Assembly: GCA_022818135.1 (NCBI GenBank)
Contig: JAFMSR010000012.1
Coordinates: forward strand, 7,617,570 to 7,681,569
Length of the DNA stretch: 64,000 bases
Direction of reading: 5' to 3'
Source: Saxidomus purpurata
Taxonomy: Eukaryota > Mollusca > Bivalvia > Venerida > Veneridae
Shown here: positions 30,141 through 42,558 of the stretch, in pieces
Position numbering within the stretch: position 1 is the stretch's first letter
Layout of the letters: each line of letters starts with the position of its first letter
Notes under the pieces: model-generated
Seen by the model: the letters and a program-made list of their open reading frames with translations, nothing else
Told to the model about the DNA's origin: nothing
Databases searched by the model: none
Translations under genes and position numbers: made by a program

Positions 30141-30740
30141 ATGACCGTCGACGCGCGAAAATGTACCTTCGGGCATTCGTACATATTCGACAAAATGAAA
30201 AAAAACCCATAAAATTTACATTTTGTCACCCTCTTTAAAGCAAAACCAATGATAAAAACTGATAGCCACTAATTTCCTCAACAGAAACATACTATTTGCT
30301 TCAAAATCCTCCAAGACCATTACTATGGCAACAGCGATTTGAAAGATTCTTTTTCTATTTTGGCATACCCTATGAAAAAAGGCATATAGTGGAAAGAAGT
30401 CATGAAATAGTTCACCAGATAGATATATATTGAAAAGAGTATATAATGTTGCAACCAAAAATAAATGAGCCTTTAGGAAAGACTACCACAATAGTTTACT
30501 GCCCATGTAAATTGAAGTGAGTTTTGACGTCAAATTGTGATATGTGACGTTATTTTTAGAGTGAACAATGACGCCTTGGGTATACTTTTTCAAAATGTTG
30601 TAGTTTTGTATGTACTGGACGTAGGTAACTGAAATTTTCCAATATTGATTTTGAAATATTGTTTGTTCAAACTATGCAAGATAGCTAGTTTTCAAGTATT
30701 TGTCCGAAGGCCCATTTTCCCGTGTCGCTGGTCAAATGGT
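30141..30740. mobile_element. Candidate ~600-bp non-autonomous DNA element
   Basis: Imperfect inverted ends: left TGACCGTCGACGCGCGAAAA..CCTTCGGGCA, right complement TGACCAGCGACACGGGAAAA..CCTTCGGACA. AT-rich interior with no transposase frame. Confidence 0.5.
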
Positions 30741-30755
30741 TATTGGAGTACTTAA

Positions 30756-31618
30756 AGCCCCAGGATCACTTTGAATTTACTGATATAGTTGAATACTGAT
30801 TGGATAATGATAGAACCATGCTCTAGCCACTTAAAGTGATATTACTGTTTAAAGTGACCATCATAATTTTAAATAAAACATTAATCAGTGATTTATAATC
30901 ATAGAATAATGAACACTGCCGTAGTTATTACCCAAAAATAACATTCTGCATCACAGTTTCATTCACATTGAATTTAGAGTAAATCTGTTAAAATCTTTTT
31001 TTGACTATCCTAGTCAAAAATAAAAAATCCACACTTTTGGTTATGTATATCTTAATTTGTATCTGGCAATAACAGAAATAACTTGGTAAAACTTATTTCT
31101 TATAAGTTTTAAAGCATCCACTGTGTTTTGAGCATCATTCTTAACTATAAACCAATGTCAACATTTTGAAGGGTAATATAACTTTAAAACAATGTCGACA
31201 TATGCCTTTCTCTTGTATTCAAGTTGTTTCTTTATAAAAAAGAGTTGGCAGAAAGTCTTTCTTAATTTTTGCAATATAATTGAAAAAATACTGTGCTATA
31301 TTTCTAACATGTACTTCTCTTAACAAAAAGCAGTGTAATACATATAGAAACTTTTACGGTAAGAAAAATGATTTGTACTGTATTCCATTTAACCTTAAAA
31401 AACTGTTGATTTAAACCTATCGCTTCTACAGGAAAAAGCATTGTCATAAAATGTTTCTATTTTTTTTTTCAATATCACTGAAAAATATAATGTTCTAGTA
31501 CATTATTTAAAGCATGTACTTTCGTGTTAGGAATGTTTTTTGTACAAACAACGGTAAATTTTGCTGACAAGACATGTCTCTTGGTACTGTTAGTAGTTTT
31601 ACAGCCTGATCATGGGAC
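30756..31618. mobile_element. Candidate ~860-bp relative of the TTAA MITE
   Basis: Left end AGCCCCAGGATCACTTTGAA follows TTAA at 30752-30755. The right end GATCATGGGACT is followed by TTGA, a decayed TTAA. Ends resemble those of 10432-10740. Confidence 0.4.
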
Positions 31619-31968
31619 TTGAAATGTTGAAAATCCGAAAATTGTTGAAAATTTGTGATTGACTATGATGGTAGCAGGTGCTTGTGAGAAAAATGTTTAA
31701 AAAAATGGACATAGTCTTCTAACTTTTTATAAATAATAATTTGTTTTGTTACAAAATATTCGAATTTCAAGTTTTTCACCTGCTTTTCACACAATAAGGC
31801 ACCTGTGTAACCATGGTAACTTCAATTTTCATCAGTAATATAATGTACACAAACTATCATGAATTACATGTACTCTTAACATTAGTGTTTCAAAATCAGG
31901 ATTTTACAGCTATCTTTTAGGTCAACGCAAAACCTTTTATATTGGGTTAAATAAGAATAGCATTTTTT

Positions 31969-32908
31969 AGCTCGACTTTTCTATGAAAAGGGGAGCTATC
32001 CTAGCTGCATGGTACAACTTTTACTTTATTTCAAAAGTATTGGAGGTATGGCTTTGAAACTTACCATACTTGTTTACCATCATAACCTCCATCTACAGAC
32101 AAGAGTACATAACTCTGTCAAGGTTTTTGGTAGAATTATGGCCCTTTTTTGACTTAGAAAGTGTATTGAGCTTGGTTAAGTTTTTCGTACCACCTCACTT
32201 TATTTCAAAACCATTGGAGGTATTGCTTTGAAACTAACCATACTTGTTTACCATCATGACCTACATCAACAGACAAGAGTACATAACTCTGTCAAGGTTT
32301 TTGACAGAATTAGCCCCTTTTCTTAGTGAAAATACTTTGAATATGGGTAAAATCCACTTATTGCCTTAACCCTTTGAGATATTGCTTTGAAACTTTGAAT
32401 GCTTGTTTACATCATTACCCCCATCTGTAGGCAAAGAGAAGGTAAGTCTGTGAGGGTTTGTTTTAAAAATTAAGCCCCCTTTATCGACTTAGAATCTTGG
32501 TAAAGTTTTTACGTACCGGTCCACTTTTTGACTAAACTGTTCGAGATATTACTTTGAAAGTTTGAATACTTGTTTACCATCATGATCCCAAAACATGGGC
32601 AGGAGAAGGTAATTCTGTCAAGGATTTTATGTGAATTATGGCCCTTTTTGTCTTAGAAACTCACTTAAAATTTTCATTCTTGTCCACTTGTTGACTTAAC
32701 CATTTGAGATATTACTTTGAAAGTTGGAGTACTTATGTACCATCATGAGACCTATCTGTAAGCAAGAGAAGATAACTCTGTGAAAATGTTTCTTGATTTG
32801 TACTTAGAAATTCCTAGTTAAAGTCTTGTGTGCCCTTAACTGTCAAAGTTTTGTTTTATTGGCAAGCACTAAAAAAGTCGAGCGCGCTGTCCTACTGACA
32901 GCTCTTGT
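31969..32908 (+). mobile_element. Helentron-like repeat, family D, second copy
   Basis: Same 5' start, core and GCTGTC/GACAGC-TCTTGT end as 7513-8468, and better preserved. Flanked by T on both sides. Confidence 0.8.
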
Positions 32909-34080
32909 TGTGTAAACTTTGTAACATATACATGCATGGACAAAACTTTACACAGTTGTGCCTGTAACACAAGGTTGTATCATAAGCAGTGCCTGTAAAG
33001 TATACTCGTAAATCAAGGTAACACTGAAGCTGAAAAGGCATTCGGTTATACAATGTACATCAATACAATCGTTAAGAGCCTAAGTTTGTGATTTGTTTTT
33101 TTAAAAGTATTTTACACAAATGCTTGCCACAGACAGATGTGTCACTACTAACTTCCAAGCTTAAAGGTCAGTGCTTAACTATTGTTTCAAGCTTATTGAA
33201 TTTGGTTATGTACTTCTTTACAAATTGTTTTAGGCCAGAACTTAACTACGCTACATATAGAGATTTTGTAAAATAATTATATGCAAATGTGTATCAAAGC
33301 AAGCAGATTTGTTACACACACTACCCCAGCTTGATGGTTAGGGTGCTCAAACCTTAAAATAGGTATTATATAGCAGAATTTGTACCATACCCATTTTAAA
33401 TTTAAGTATTAACTAGTAGTGGATTTCTCTGCAAATCACCATTTGCTTATTTTTGATAGTTTAGGTCTACAAATTGATAGGTCCTAAGGACTAAGAGTTG
33501 TTAAAAGAAGTGTGTTGTTTTATTTTTAAACAAAGCTGCAGCCCTTTTACAGTGATGGCATTTTTAGTTTTGTAAATTCAGGAATTTTGACAATGTTGCA
33601 GGCATGTTTTTGAAATTGCCAGTCATATCGTGGGTTTGTAGTGGTATTTATTTAGATACACTGCCAGAAGATTTCCGTGTTATTGTTACTGTGTGTCATT
33701 ATCATTGTTATTAAGTAATCCACAATGCAGAGTTTATGATTATGTTCATTGCCAGTAAGCTTATGTTCAGTGCTATATTGTCTTGAATTATTTCATTCAT
33801 TATTTAAGAAAATAAATTTTTAACTATGATATATGCTGTAAGATATCATGGGGCAGAGTCCATATAAGTAGGACATGTCTTAGGGGTGAAGTGCTGATAC
33901 ATCTGAATGACTCACTGTGAATTATTTGGAGATAAATCATGATTCAAATATTTATCATTTCTGGCCTAACATAACATAAAAATACTTATAACATTACTAA
34001 AACAATTAGCCTTTTTACCCCGTGTGTCTGTTATAACATCACTTTATCACAAGTGATCTCATAATGTATATTTCAAGATT
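32909..34080. other. Non-coding AT-rich stretch
   Basis: An isolated acceptor-like site at 33231 followed by 13 codons and a stop (PELNYATYRDFVK) is the only exon-like signal, and I do not consider it enough. An AATAAA lies near 33810. Confidence 0.3.
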
Positions 34081-34084
34081 AGGG

Positions 34085-34590
34085 AAGTTTGGGGGGGGTG
34101 GGTATATAGGAGTCACCCGGTGGTTGGTTGATTGGTAGGTCGGTTGGGTGGGTGGTCGGCCGGTCGGTCCGTTGCATTTTACTTGTCCAGAGCATAACTT
34201 GAAAACTACTGGTTTGAATTCAATACAACTTCATACAGTGGTCAAGCACATTAAGAGGAACTGCAGTGTATAAGAACCGTAACTTTTCCTTGAGTTAAAC
34301 AGAGTTATTGCCCTTTGTTACTTTTCCTTGTCCAGAGCATAACTTGAAATCTACTGGTTGGAATTCAATACAACTTCATACAATGGTCAAGCACAATGAG
34401 AGGAAGTGCCGTGTACAAGAACCATAACAGTTAACTCTATCTTGACAAATTACAGAGCTACTGCCAAGAACCATAACTCTTATTTTAGATTTTTAGTAAG
34501 GAATTTTGCTACTACTAACTTCTTCAGTTGATAAAGCGGTCTTTTGGGGGTATTAACCACATTTAGTGATAGGTCTAGTTAAAGATGTTT
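34085..34590 (+). mobile_element. Decayed family E repeat (two units)
   Basis: Two units of 'acttgtccagagcataacttgaaa..ctactggtt..aattcaatacaacttcatac' match the family E core. The tail 'gggggtattaaccaca..taggtctagtt' matches E's terminal 'gggggattaaccatg..catggctcttgtt'. A G/GGT-rich segment (34090-34180) replaces the usual 5' end. Confidence 0.55.
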
Positions 34591-34859
34591 GCTACAGTTT
34601 CCTATATTAACATTTGTATATAGGGCCAAAATTTTCCCAATCATAGAATTTCTTCAGACTTGGCATTTTGACTGAGAATCAAGTTTGAAACAGAAATTTG
34701 AAATAGAATTCATAGGTCTTGACTTTGAATTATGATTTTATTATAGTTTGTTTCATATTTGCACAAACAGAAAAAGTTTGCCTCAGTTTGAAGTTCAAAC
34801 TGAAGAATAATGTGTCATTTTAGAACATCTCACAAAGGTGAATCTATATTCTTACATGA

Positions 34860-37150
34860 CTCACGATTTTATCTCTATATAAAAAGAGTAGAAAAACTAG
34901 GTTTTATCATACCATTATCAATGTTTTCAAAATGCATGAAGTCAAAAATTATGTCATATTGTGCCTCATGACTAAAAAAATATGAGCATAGGACTAGGAA
35001 ATAAAGCTCTGCATTTATTGGCCTTTTGTAATATCTGGTCATGTTAGAATTGAAATAACATCCTTTTCAGTGTTGTTATCGTCTAATATTCAACTCTTTG
35101 TCGTTCTGATGTGCAGTTATAAACCACTCGGGCCTCCCTTCATTGTTAATTACTGCGCATCAGAACTCAAAATCATTGTTTATTTATGAAATAACATCCG
35201 TTCAAGCGGTGTTCATCGTTTAATAAACAACGATTTGGAGTACTGATTCGCATAATTAGCCATGAAGGCCAGAGTTTATAACTGTGCATCAGAAGGACAA
35301 ATAACTGTTTATTTATCACCCCGCCGAAGGCGAAGGGGATATTAGAAATGGTCTTCGTCCGTCCGTGCGTCCGTCCCAATTTTGTCCGGAGCATAACTCC
35401 AAAAGTACTTGAGGGATTTTCTTCAAACTTCATACACTGACAGAGCACATTAGGAGGAAGTGCAGTGTGTAAGAACAATAACTCTACCTTGTCTACTTTT
35501 AGAGTTATCCCCCTTTATCAGATTTACTTGAAACATTTTGTCCGGAGCATAACTCCAAAAGTACTTGAGGGATTTTCTTCAAACTTCATACACTGACAGA
35601 GCACATTGGGAGGAAGTGCAGTGTGTAAGAACAATAACTCTACCTTGCCTACTTTATGAGTTATTCCCCTTTATCAGATTTACTTGAAAAACTTTGTCCA
35701 GAGCATAACTCCAAAAGTACTTGAGGGATTTTCTTCAAACTTAATACACTGACATAGCACATTGGTAGGAAGTGCAGTGTGCAAGAACAATAACTCTACC
35801 TTGCCTACTTTTAGAGTTATTCCCTTTATCAGATTTACTTGAAAAGTTTTGTCCAGAGCATAACTCCAAAAGTACTTGAGGGATTTACTTCAAACTTAAT
35901 ACACTGACATAGCACATTGGTAGGAAGTGCAGTGTGCAAGAACAATAACTCTACCTTGCCTACTTTTAGAGTTATTCCCCTTTATCAGATTTACTTGAAA
36001 AGTTTTGTCCAGAGCATAACTCCGGAAGTACTTGAAGGATTTACTTCAAACTTAATACACTGACATAGCACATTGGTAGGAAGTGCAAGAACAATAACTC
36101 TACCTTGCCTACTTTTAGAGTTATTCCCCTTTATCAGATTTACTTGTCCGAAGCATAACTCCAAAAGTACTTGAGGGATTTTCTTCAAACTTAATACACT
36201 GACATAGCACATTGGTAGGAAGTGCAGTGTGCAAGAACAATAACTCTACCTTGCCTACTTTTAGAGTTATTCCCCTTTATCAAATTTACTTTAAAAGTTT
36301 TGTCCAGAGCATAACTCCAGAAGTACTTGAAGGATTTACTTCAAACTTAATACACTGACATAGCACATTGGTAGGAAGTGCAGTGTGCAAGAATAATAAC
36401 TCTACCTTGCCTACTTTTAGAGTTATTCCCCTTTATCAGATTTACTTGTCCAAGCATAACTCCAAAAAGTACTTGAGGGATTTTCTTCAAACTTAATACA
36501 CTGACATAGCACATTGGTAGGAAGTGCAGTGTGCAAGAACAATAACTCTACCTTGCCTACTTTTAGAGTTATTCCCCTTTATCAGATTTACTTTAAAAGT
36601 TTTGTCCAGAGCATACCTCCTAAAATACTTGAGGGATTTTCTTCAAACTTAATACACTGACATAGCACATTGGTAGGAAGTGCAGTGTGCAAGAACAATA
36701 ACTCTACTTTGCCTACTTTTAGTCAAATAGAAAAATATCATACCTATACTGATAATGAACATTAATATAATTTTGCAAACCTTCTCTTCATTGCCTTATT
36801 CTTTTCCACTTACTTGAAAACGTACTCAGCATGACCATAACTATATGGCTTTTTAAGGATTTCCTCTCACCAAGTAAAATGTACGAAAGTACAACCTTCA
36901 GGTAACTTCTTCCCGGCGGGGGGATTAACCATGTGTAACATGGCTCTTGTTAAACAATAACAATGCTGAAAAGGATGTTATTTTCTAACATGACCAGATA
37001 TTACAAAAGGTGAATAAATGCAAAGTGTTATTTTCTATGGCACAATATGATGTCATGTCTGCAGCATATCGGTTCCTGCGTTGTTTATGGTTCAATATAA
37101 TATAATTTTTCTACTCTTTGTATATAGAGACAGAATTGTGAGTCATGTTA
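34860..37150. mobile_element. Foldback element with ~200-bp inverted arms, hosting a family E repeat
   Basis: The left arm 34860-35085 (…ctctatataaaaagagtag… atctggtcatgttagaa… aacatccttttcag) is the inverse of the right arm 36951-37150 (…ctgaaaaggatgttatt… tctaacatgaccagat… tgtatatagagacag… gtgagtcatgttag). Inside the left part, 35100-35300 holds two further snap-back segments (ttctgatgtgcagttataaa / tgcgcatcagaac and its inverse copy). Confidence 0.65.
35325..36950 (+). mobile_element. Helentron-like repeat, family E
   Basis: Starts CACCCCGCCGAAGGCGAAGGGG. It ends with the inverted CGGCGGGG, the hairpin CCATG-tgtaa-CATGG and CTCTTGT/T. The core is about nine ~155-bp units (tttgtccagagcataactcc, aaaagtacttgagggatttt). 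Minus-strand ORFs here are repeat read-through. Confidence 0.8.
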
Positions 37151-38190
37151 GAATAGTCTATGAACACTGCTGGAATGGATAGTATTTCTTAACTAAAACA
37201 TTGTTTGATACATTACTAACATTTAGAATCAAGTGTGTTCAGAGTATGACTGCCAAGGTCTGTGCAGCCGGAGAATATGTGCATTTCTATCTTACATGTA
37301 GTTTTAGCATAAGGTAAGCTTGACGTTACAAAGAATTTGTTATTATTTGCAGGTCTGTTTTAACTTTGAACTGTATTACAAGCACATTGCATTTATTTGT
37401 TCTGGATTTTGGGTTTACATTGCTTCTTGCTTTTTGTTAAATATCACAGGTGTTCCAATTTTCTACTTCGGTTGTTGAAATCATGTAATAAATATCACAC
37501 ATGAAAAACAATCGATAGCAAGTGTTCAGTGCTTCCTCAGACCTGTATACAGTGTATGTAGGTCCATGGTGCTTCTATATTAAACTAATGTTGTATTCAT
37601 GAACAAGTTATGCATTAACTGTTGGTAAAATCTATGTACAATGTACAGCCAGATTGTAATACTGTTTTTGTTTCATTTATTGTTGGCAAATTTGGCAAGA
37701 AGATTCATATGCTGTCCCATGTTCACATCTTAGTATTTATTTACAAAAAGTATAACGCTAACCCTTAGCTCTAACCATTGAAGAGGAGAGGAACTATTTG
37801 AAATAAAGAGGCATACACTTGTATATCTTGTCATGTTTACATACCCATTAAGCACTATTCAGGAATATATGCAAACGTTTGACAGCGAATTAGATTATAC
37901 AGTTACACATTAGAATTTTATACTTTATGCTTTTCTTAGCTCGACAGCCAGGTGAGAGATATAGGGCCATCTTGGCCCTCTTGTTAAAGGAAGTGGTTTT
38001 TCATTGTATAGCATGAAATCAAAGGTGAATTAGTCTGATGTACAATTATTACTATAAAGATTAAAGTAAAGAAATTATTAAAATTATGCTGTTGGTTTTG
38101 TCTGAATGTATTTGTCGCCATAAAACTACACAAATTTGCCTTACTCATTCAGTTACACAAAACACAATAGTTGGCCCCTTTTTATATTGC
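37151..38190. other. Intergenic sequence with a 47-bp Helentron-like scar
   Basis: Unassigned apart from 37938-37984, which consists only of a start (AGCTCGACAG) and an end (CCAGGTGAGAGATATAGGG-ccatctt-GGCCCTCTTGT). This region should contain the 3'UTR of the minus-strand gene. Confidence 0.4.
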
Positions 38191-38196
38191 TTTATT

Positions 38197-40667
38197 TTAT
38201 ACATTCTGCTCTGTATCCTTTTTACGTGTCTTTTCAAGATAATCGGCCACTTTGCGGAAGTCTATGTCACTTTCCATTTTGTGACGCCATATTTGTAATG
38301 CCGTCATATCTTGAGCAATTTGGACCTCGTCAATTACTGGCCTGACTTGCACTGTACCTGGAGTTGGCTTCTTGTGAAAGCACGTGTGTATTGTAAAACA
38401 GTTTGCAAAGTATACGCATATAATGTTACCAATTATTGTAGAAATGAGACACAAAAGTTCTAGCACGAGCAGGAACACGGCCATTCCCATGTTGAAGTCT
38501 GTATTGGTGGTGTACGAACACGTGTCTGTCCGACACAGGCCGTATATACTGGTGATAACTACACTGACTGTGCACAGCACAACAGCACACGGTGATAGGA
38601 TAATGTAAACCACGACCTGAAATGATGTAGCATAGAACTAACACAGTGCTCAAACAAAATACAGTAGAAGCCTAAAAATATATTATGCACCAAGGAATAA
38701 ATTTGTTGGAAATGTAAATATATAAAAAAGCATATAAATAACTGAGTTGTTTGCCGATATAGATGACTTGTGATGTCGGCGATTCTCTCTTTTTGATGAC
38801 GGTTGATTTGAATCAGGGTCCGTATTGTATATTGTAAGAGGCATGCTTAATTACCTATGGTGGCTGATTTCTGCCATGTCACGTTTCGCCAACACGAAAC
38901 GACGACAAAGGTATTTTAACGTCAGTACAAAACAACAACGAAACTCCAACAATACACGGCGACAGCATGACAAATAGTTGTTTTACACTTTTCTTGTCAT
39001 TGTATTGTGTTGGAAGGGGCGACAGCACGGGCGTTATAACGATTATCATGGCGAAAACACCAGCAGAACACAACATCATTGTTTTCGTCCTAGCACCCCC
39101 GCCAATGCGAGCAACGGTAAACACGGAACCTGCGACCTCGTTTCGCCTTTCCGTAATATGCGTAATGTGTTAATAACAATGGACATGTCAACCGAAAGGA
39201 GATAATAATGATATTGCAGATTCTCGTGTGTAGGCGGTGGCGCAAGCACAAATCAACATTTGACGTGCTGTTGCTCTGTATTTGTCGCAGTGGCCCCCTT
39301 TCTTTGTCGTGTCGCCATTTTATCTTCGTAGTGTCCTTGTTTCGTGGTGTCGTTGCCTCGTGTTGCCAATCCCGCCAGAGCGACATCACGACATGGCAGA
39401 AATCAGCCATCATAATAAACATTTAAACCGTGACATTGTTGATAAAAAAGAGAACAATTACCCAGGGTTTGACTAAAATTGGAATCAATATCTCAAGTCG
39501 TGTATGTTTTCCTTTGTTGTAAATAGTTCCTCCAAAAAACGACAATATCAGAACCTGAAATAAACAAGTAGCACATAATTGTTAAATGAGCATTGTATGG
39601 CTGCATATTATATAGACTAACTTTTAAAGCGCCCATGCAATGGTATCAGCGTTGATATCGTAGATTATACCGCACATGTACTGTAGATGCGATTTCACGC
39701 ACTGCCTTGCTTCATTCAAATGGCGGAGTGAAAACAAAACGCTTCTGAAAACATTTATTTTTACATGATGCGTTTTCATGGTTCATTTTGGCATGTGATC
39801 ACGACTGCAGGTGACTGGGCTGTTGGGCATTCTATTCTACTCTTGACCAAAGTAAATAATGCTCGGGTGTCTAATATTTGTTTCCAACTTACTATACAGC
39901 TTAACATCGTTACAATTTAGAACACATCCGGGTCTTTCAAAACAAAACAAAAAAACTACCTTTCTATTTGAAAGACTCTACGTACAATAAATACCGTACT
40001 TTAAACACTTCACTCAAGTTTTCACACTGATTTTTATAGTCTGAATCAAATTCAGCGTCTGTTACGAAGGATCCTTGATACAAAAAGAAAAAAAAGGATT
40101 TCAAACCTACTGTAAACCCGGTGATGAAAGCGCCGGCATAATAAGGAGCGCCAGTTCGAGCACCATGAACTATGGCAGCGATGTAGGCCGCGAAAAACAC
40201 TAACAGGAAACCAAACATGAGCTGGAACATTGCCAGAAAGCGGTATATCTGACATGCCCTCCTTCTCTGTACTGAAATAAACACAATTGTATCACTCAAT
40301 TGAAACTGTGATCAATTTCAAATACAGTAAAGTTTTAGACTCAGTCCCAGCACAAAGCAAGATATCATACATTGATATGTTAGTTTGCTCTCAAGCAACA
40401 GTCACTTCTGCTGAAAGACTTGCTCTTTCCATGCAGTTGCCCTCAGTGTTTATATTATAATGTTATTAATCAAGTGATTTCATATTGGCCTTGTTATTTG
40501 TCCGAGGGTGGTCGTATTGGCCCAAGGCTGGTATTGATGTGTCAATCCCGACCAGGGCACTGGAACTTTCAGTAACCCTTTTTAGTGTTTCCACTTGGGC
40601 AGGGCGGGGAAAGAAAAAAGTTTAATGTTTATGAAAATATCCTACCTATGGTGGCCAGTGCATCCAT
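38197..40667 (-). CDS. Four-pass membrane protein, tentatively MS4A/CD20-like
   Basis: Exons on the minus strand: 40646-40667, 40111-40271, 39462-39554 and 38197-38616. All introns are GT-AG with consistent phases (1, 0, 0), giving 231 aa. Hydrophobic segments lie at about residues 17-43 (FLAMFQLMFGFLLVFFAAYI), 54-69 (AFITGFTVLILSFFGG), 88-113 (PWVVVYIILSPCAVVLCTVS) and 127-152 (MAVFLLVLELLCLISTIIGN). A short loop with two cysteines (CRTDTC) lies between TM3 and TM4. The basic N-terminus (QRRR) and the ~65-residue charged tail should both be cytosolic. Topology and size resemble invertebrate MS4A-like proteins, but no family signature is decisive. The first exon (MDALATI) was chosen for its phase-1 donor. 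An alternative upstream exon at ~41693-41732 would also splice in frame. The TAA stop is followed directly by AATAAA (38191-38196). Confidence 0.8.
38858..39412. mobile_element. 555-bp TA-flanked MITE in an intron of the four-pass gene
   Basis: 23-bp inverted ends TGGTGGCTGATTTCTGCC… and …GGCAGAAATCAGCCATCA have one mismatch. They are bounded by TA at 38856-38857 and 39413-39414, the Tc1/mariner-type target. The interior is CG/CGAC-rich and unusually free of stops in several frames, but it encodes no recognisable transposase. Confidence 0.8.
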
Positions 40668-42558
40668 ATTGCAGTTGCTAGAACATATTTAGATATCCAA
40701 AACGCTGCTTAAATCAATTCCTTATAATTATACATATATGAACATTTTCCTTAAACAGTTTCCGTCCTACTCCATATTGATGGTATAATATTAAATCCTT
40801 CAACTAAATCCATCATATTTTGATTATAGATTTGGCTTAGAGTATAGAGCATGAAAGGGTAAACACAATATTACTATATATAAATTTTGGATACAAAATC
40901 GTTCAATATTCTACTTATATAGAAAATTTATCACACATCAATTTGGCATTGAGCAGAACTTGTACGGTTTCTTTATATAAATACAAATTATCCGTTCTGT
41001 TTAATGGATTCACATAAAAGGCATATACTTCAATAAGTTAACAGATTAAGTATCGACATGCAATATAATACCAATTAAAATATCTTCTACCCTTTTACGG
41101 TTGAAAGAAAAACATGTATTCTACAAAAAGGCGAATATTTCACGAGATAGCCGTCATTTTATTGTTTTAGATTCGTCGGCGTATTATGGAAGCTTGAACA
41201 AACGTTTTTCCTTATTACAAAAGAATTTGATTTTCCCTTTGTATAGTGAGACTGATTAAATGGCATTACATCTTAAGAATATTTAAACATGGACTTGTAT
41301 TTAGATTAAGTAATTTTCTAATCCTCAGCACTACGTACCACGCATGCCGTCTGCGCTAATCAAAGTGGTATGATATTTGATTGGCTAATTATTGCACAGT
41401 TGAGAAGTTCGGTCGATTCCGTAGAAAAGACCCTGTGATGTTCCGAATGGAAAGTTGATAAATATTTGAGGTTTACTGTAGGGAATGAAATGATATCGAA
41501 AGAGTATTGTTAGTTTACGTTTTTTTATTTCTTTTTGTGTTACCCTTTTTGTGGCCTCATACCCTGTTCCCAGCCGGACTGCTGAGTAAATGTCACCGGG
41601 CATCACGCATGAAACATTGAATCGAATACAATGTACAATACAATACCATGTATGACCTTGAGCAGTTTTATGTATTAACAATAGGGTCTCACCTTTGAAC
41701 TCGTCTTTGGCTTTATTCACACGGACATTCTGTTGGGGAAATGACGTCGAAAGTTGTAAGGTAATCTTATTGTCAGATTGTTAGTGTTTTGAATATTTAT
41801 TTTTAAAAATTGCTTTTTGCCAGACTCTGTTATTCTACATGTTTTGATAGATTCAATATGTTCCTTTAATCAACAGTGGAAAATGTGTACATATGTTTTA
41901 CCTGAATTATCAGTCAATAGCAAAACGGCTCCCTTCTATCTTACATGTATTTCTCGTGGCTGAGTTATAAATGTTACTTACTTCTATCATTGACCGAGGT
42001 TCAAGGGTTAAAACCCTGCTTACTGTGTAGTTCTGGTCCTGGCTAACCAGGTTCGGTCCAAAGTAAGATTACACACTGCCCTTTAATTTTAAGTAGATTT
42101 AGCTGCTACCTTTATGAAATGTTATTGAATGTAACATGTGTATTTTCTGTTTCAAGAATGAGCACGAGTTTGATGTGCATGGATGATTATTTGTGTGTTT
42201 CAAGACTAAAAATTTATTCAACACGTGACTTGTTTGTGCATAACATTTAAAGTTTCTCAATGGACTGCATGGAAATGGATTTATTTTGAAAGCGTTTCGA
42301 GTAAAGAGTCAGTAATGTGAGAATATTACACTGGATCTGAAATATTTTCGTAGCTCGAAAAGATAAATTGCTCTTAGACAAGTAATAAATTAATAGACAT
42401 GTAATTTGAAAGGGGAGGTAATTACAACAATATAGTGTAACGCAGATAATTGAAAACACGAACAAATGTACAGCAGATTTATTCGAACATGTTTTTGACC
42501 GCCGATTTTGTTATAATATATATTATATTTATTTCCTCATTTCCCAATATATTTGCAG
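40668..42558. other. Non-coding sequence upstream of the four-pass gene
   Basis: Presumed promoter side of the minus-strand gene. An alternative exon candidate (minus, 41693-41732; reads NVRVNKAKDEFK, phase-1 donor GTGAGA) is the only coding-like signal. Confidence 0.35.

Noticed and set aside
33232..33276. Possible 14-codon terminal exon (PELNYATYRDFVK) after an acceptor-like site
   Set aside because: Too short, with no partner exon in phase and no recognisable family.
35173..35478. 101-codon minus ORF (and 35991-36212)
   Set aside because: Translation of family E tandem units. The same peptide pieces recur in both ORFs.
39090..39422. 110-codon minus ORF and overlapping ORFs on both strands (38879-39426)
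   Set aside because: All lie within the TA-flanked MITE, whose interior lacks stops by composition. No conserved domain.
41385..41720. 111-codon minus ORF near the four-pass gene
   Set aside because: Begins without ATG and runs through a donor-like site into intron. Only its first ~12 codons could be an alternative exon.
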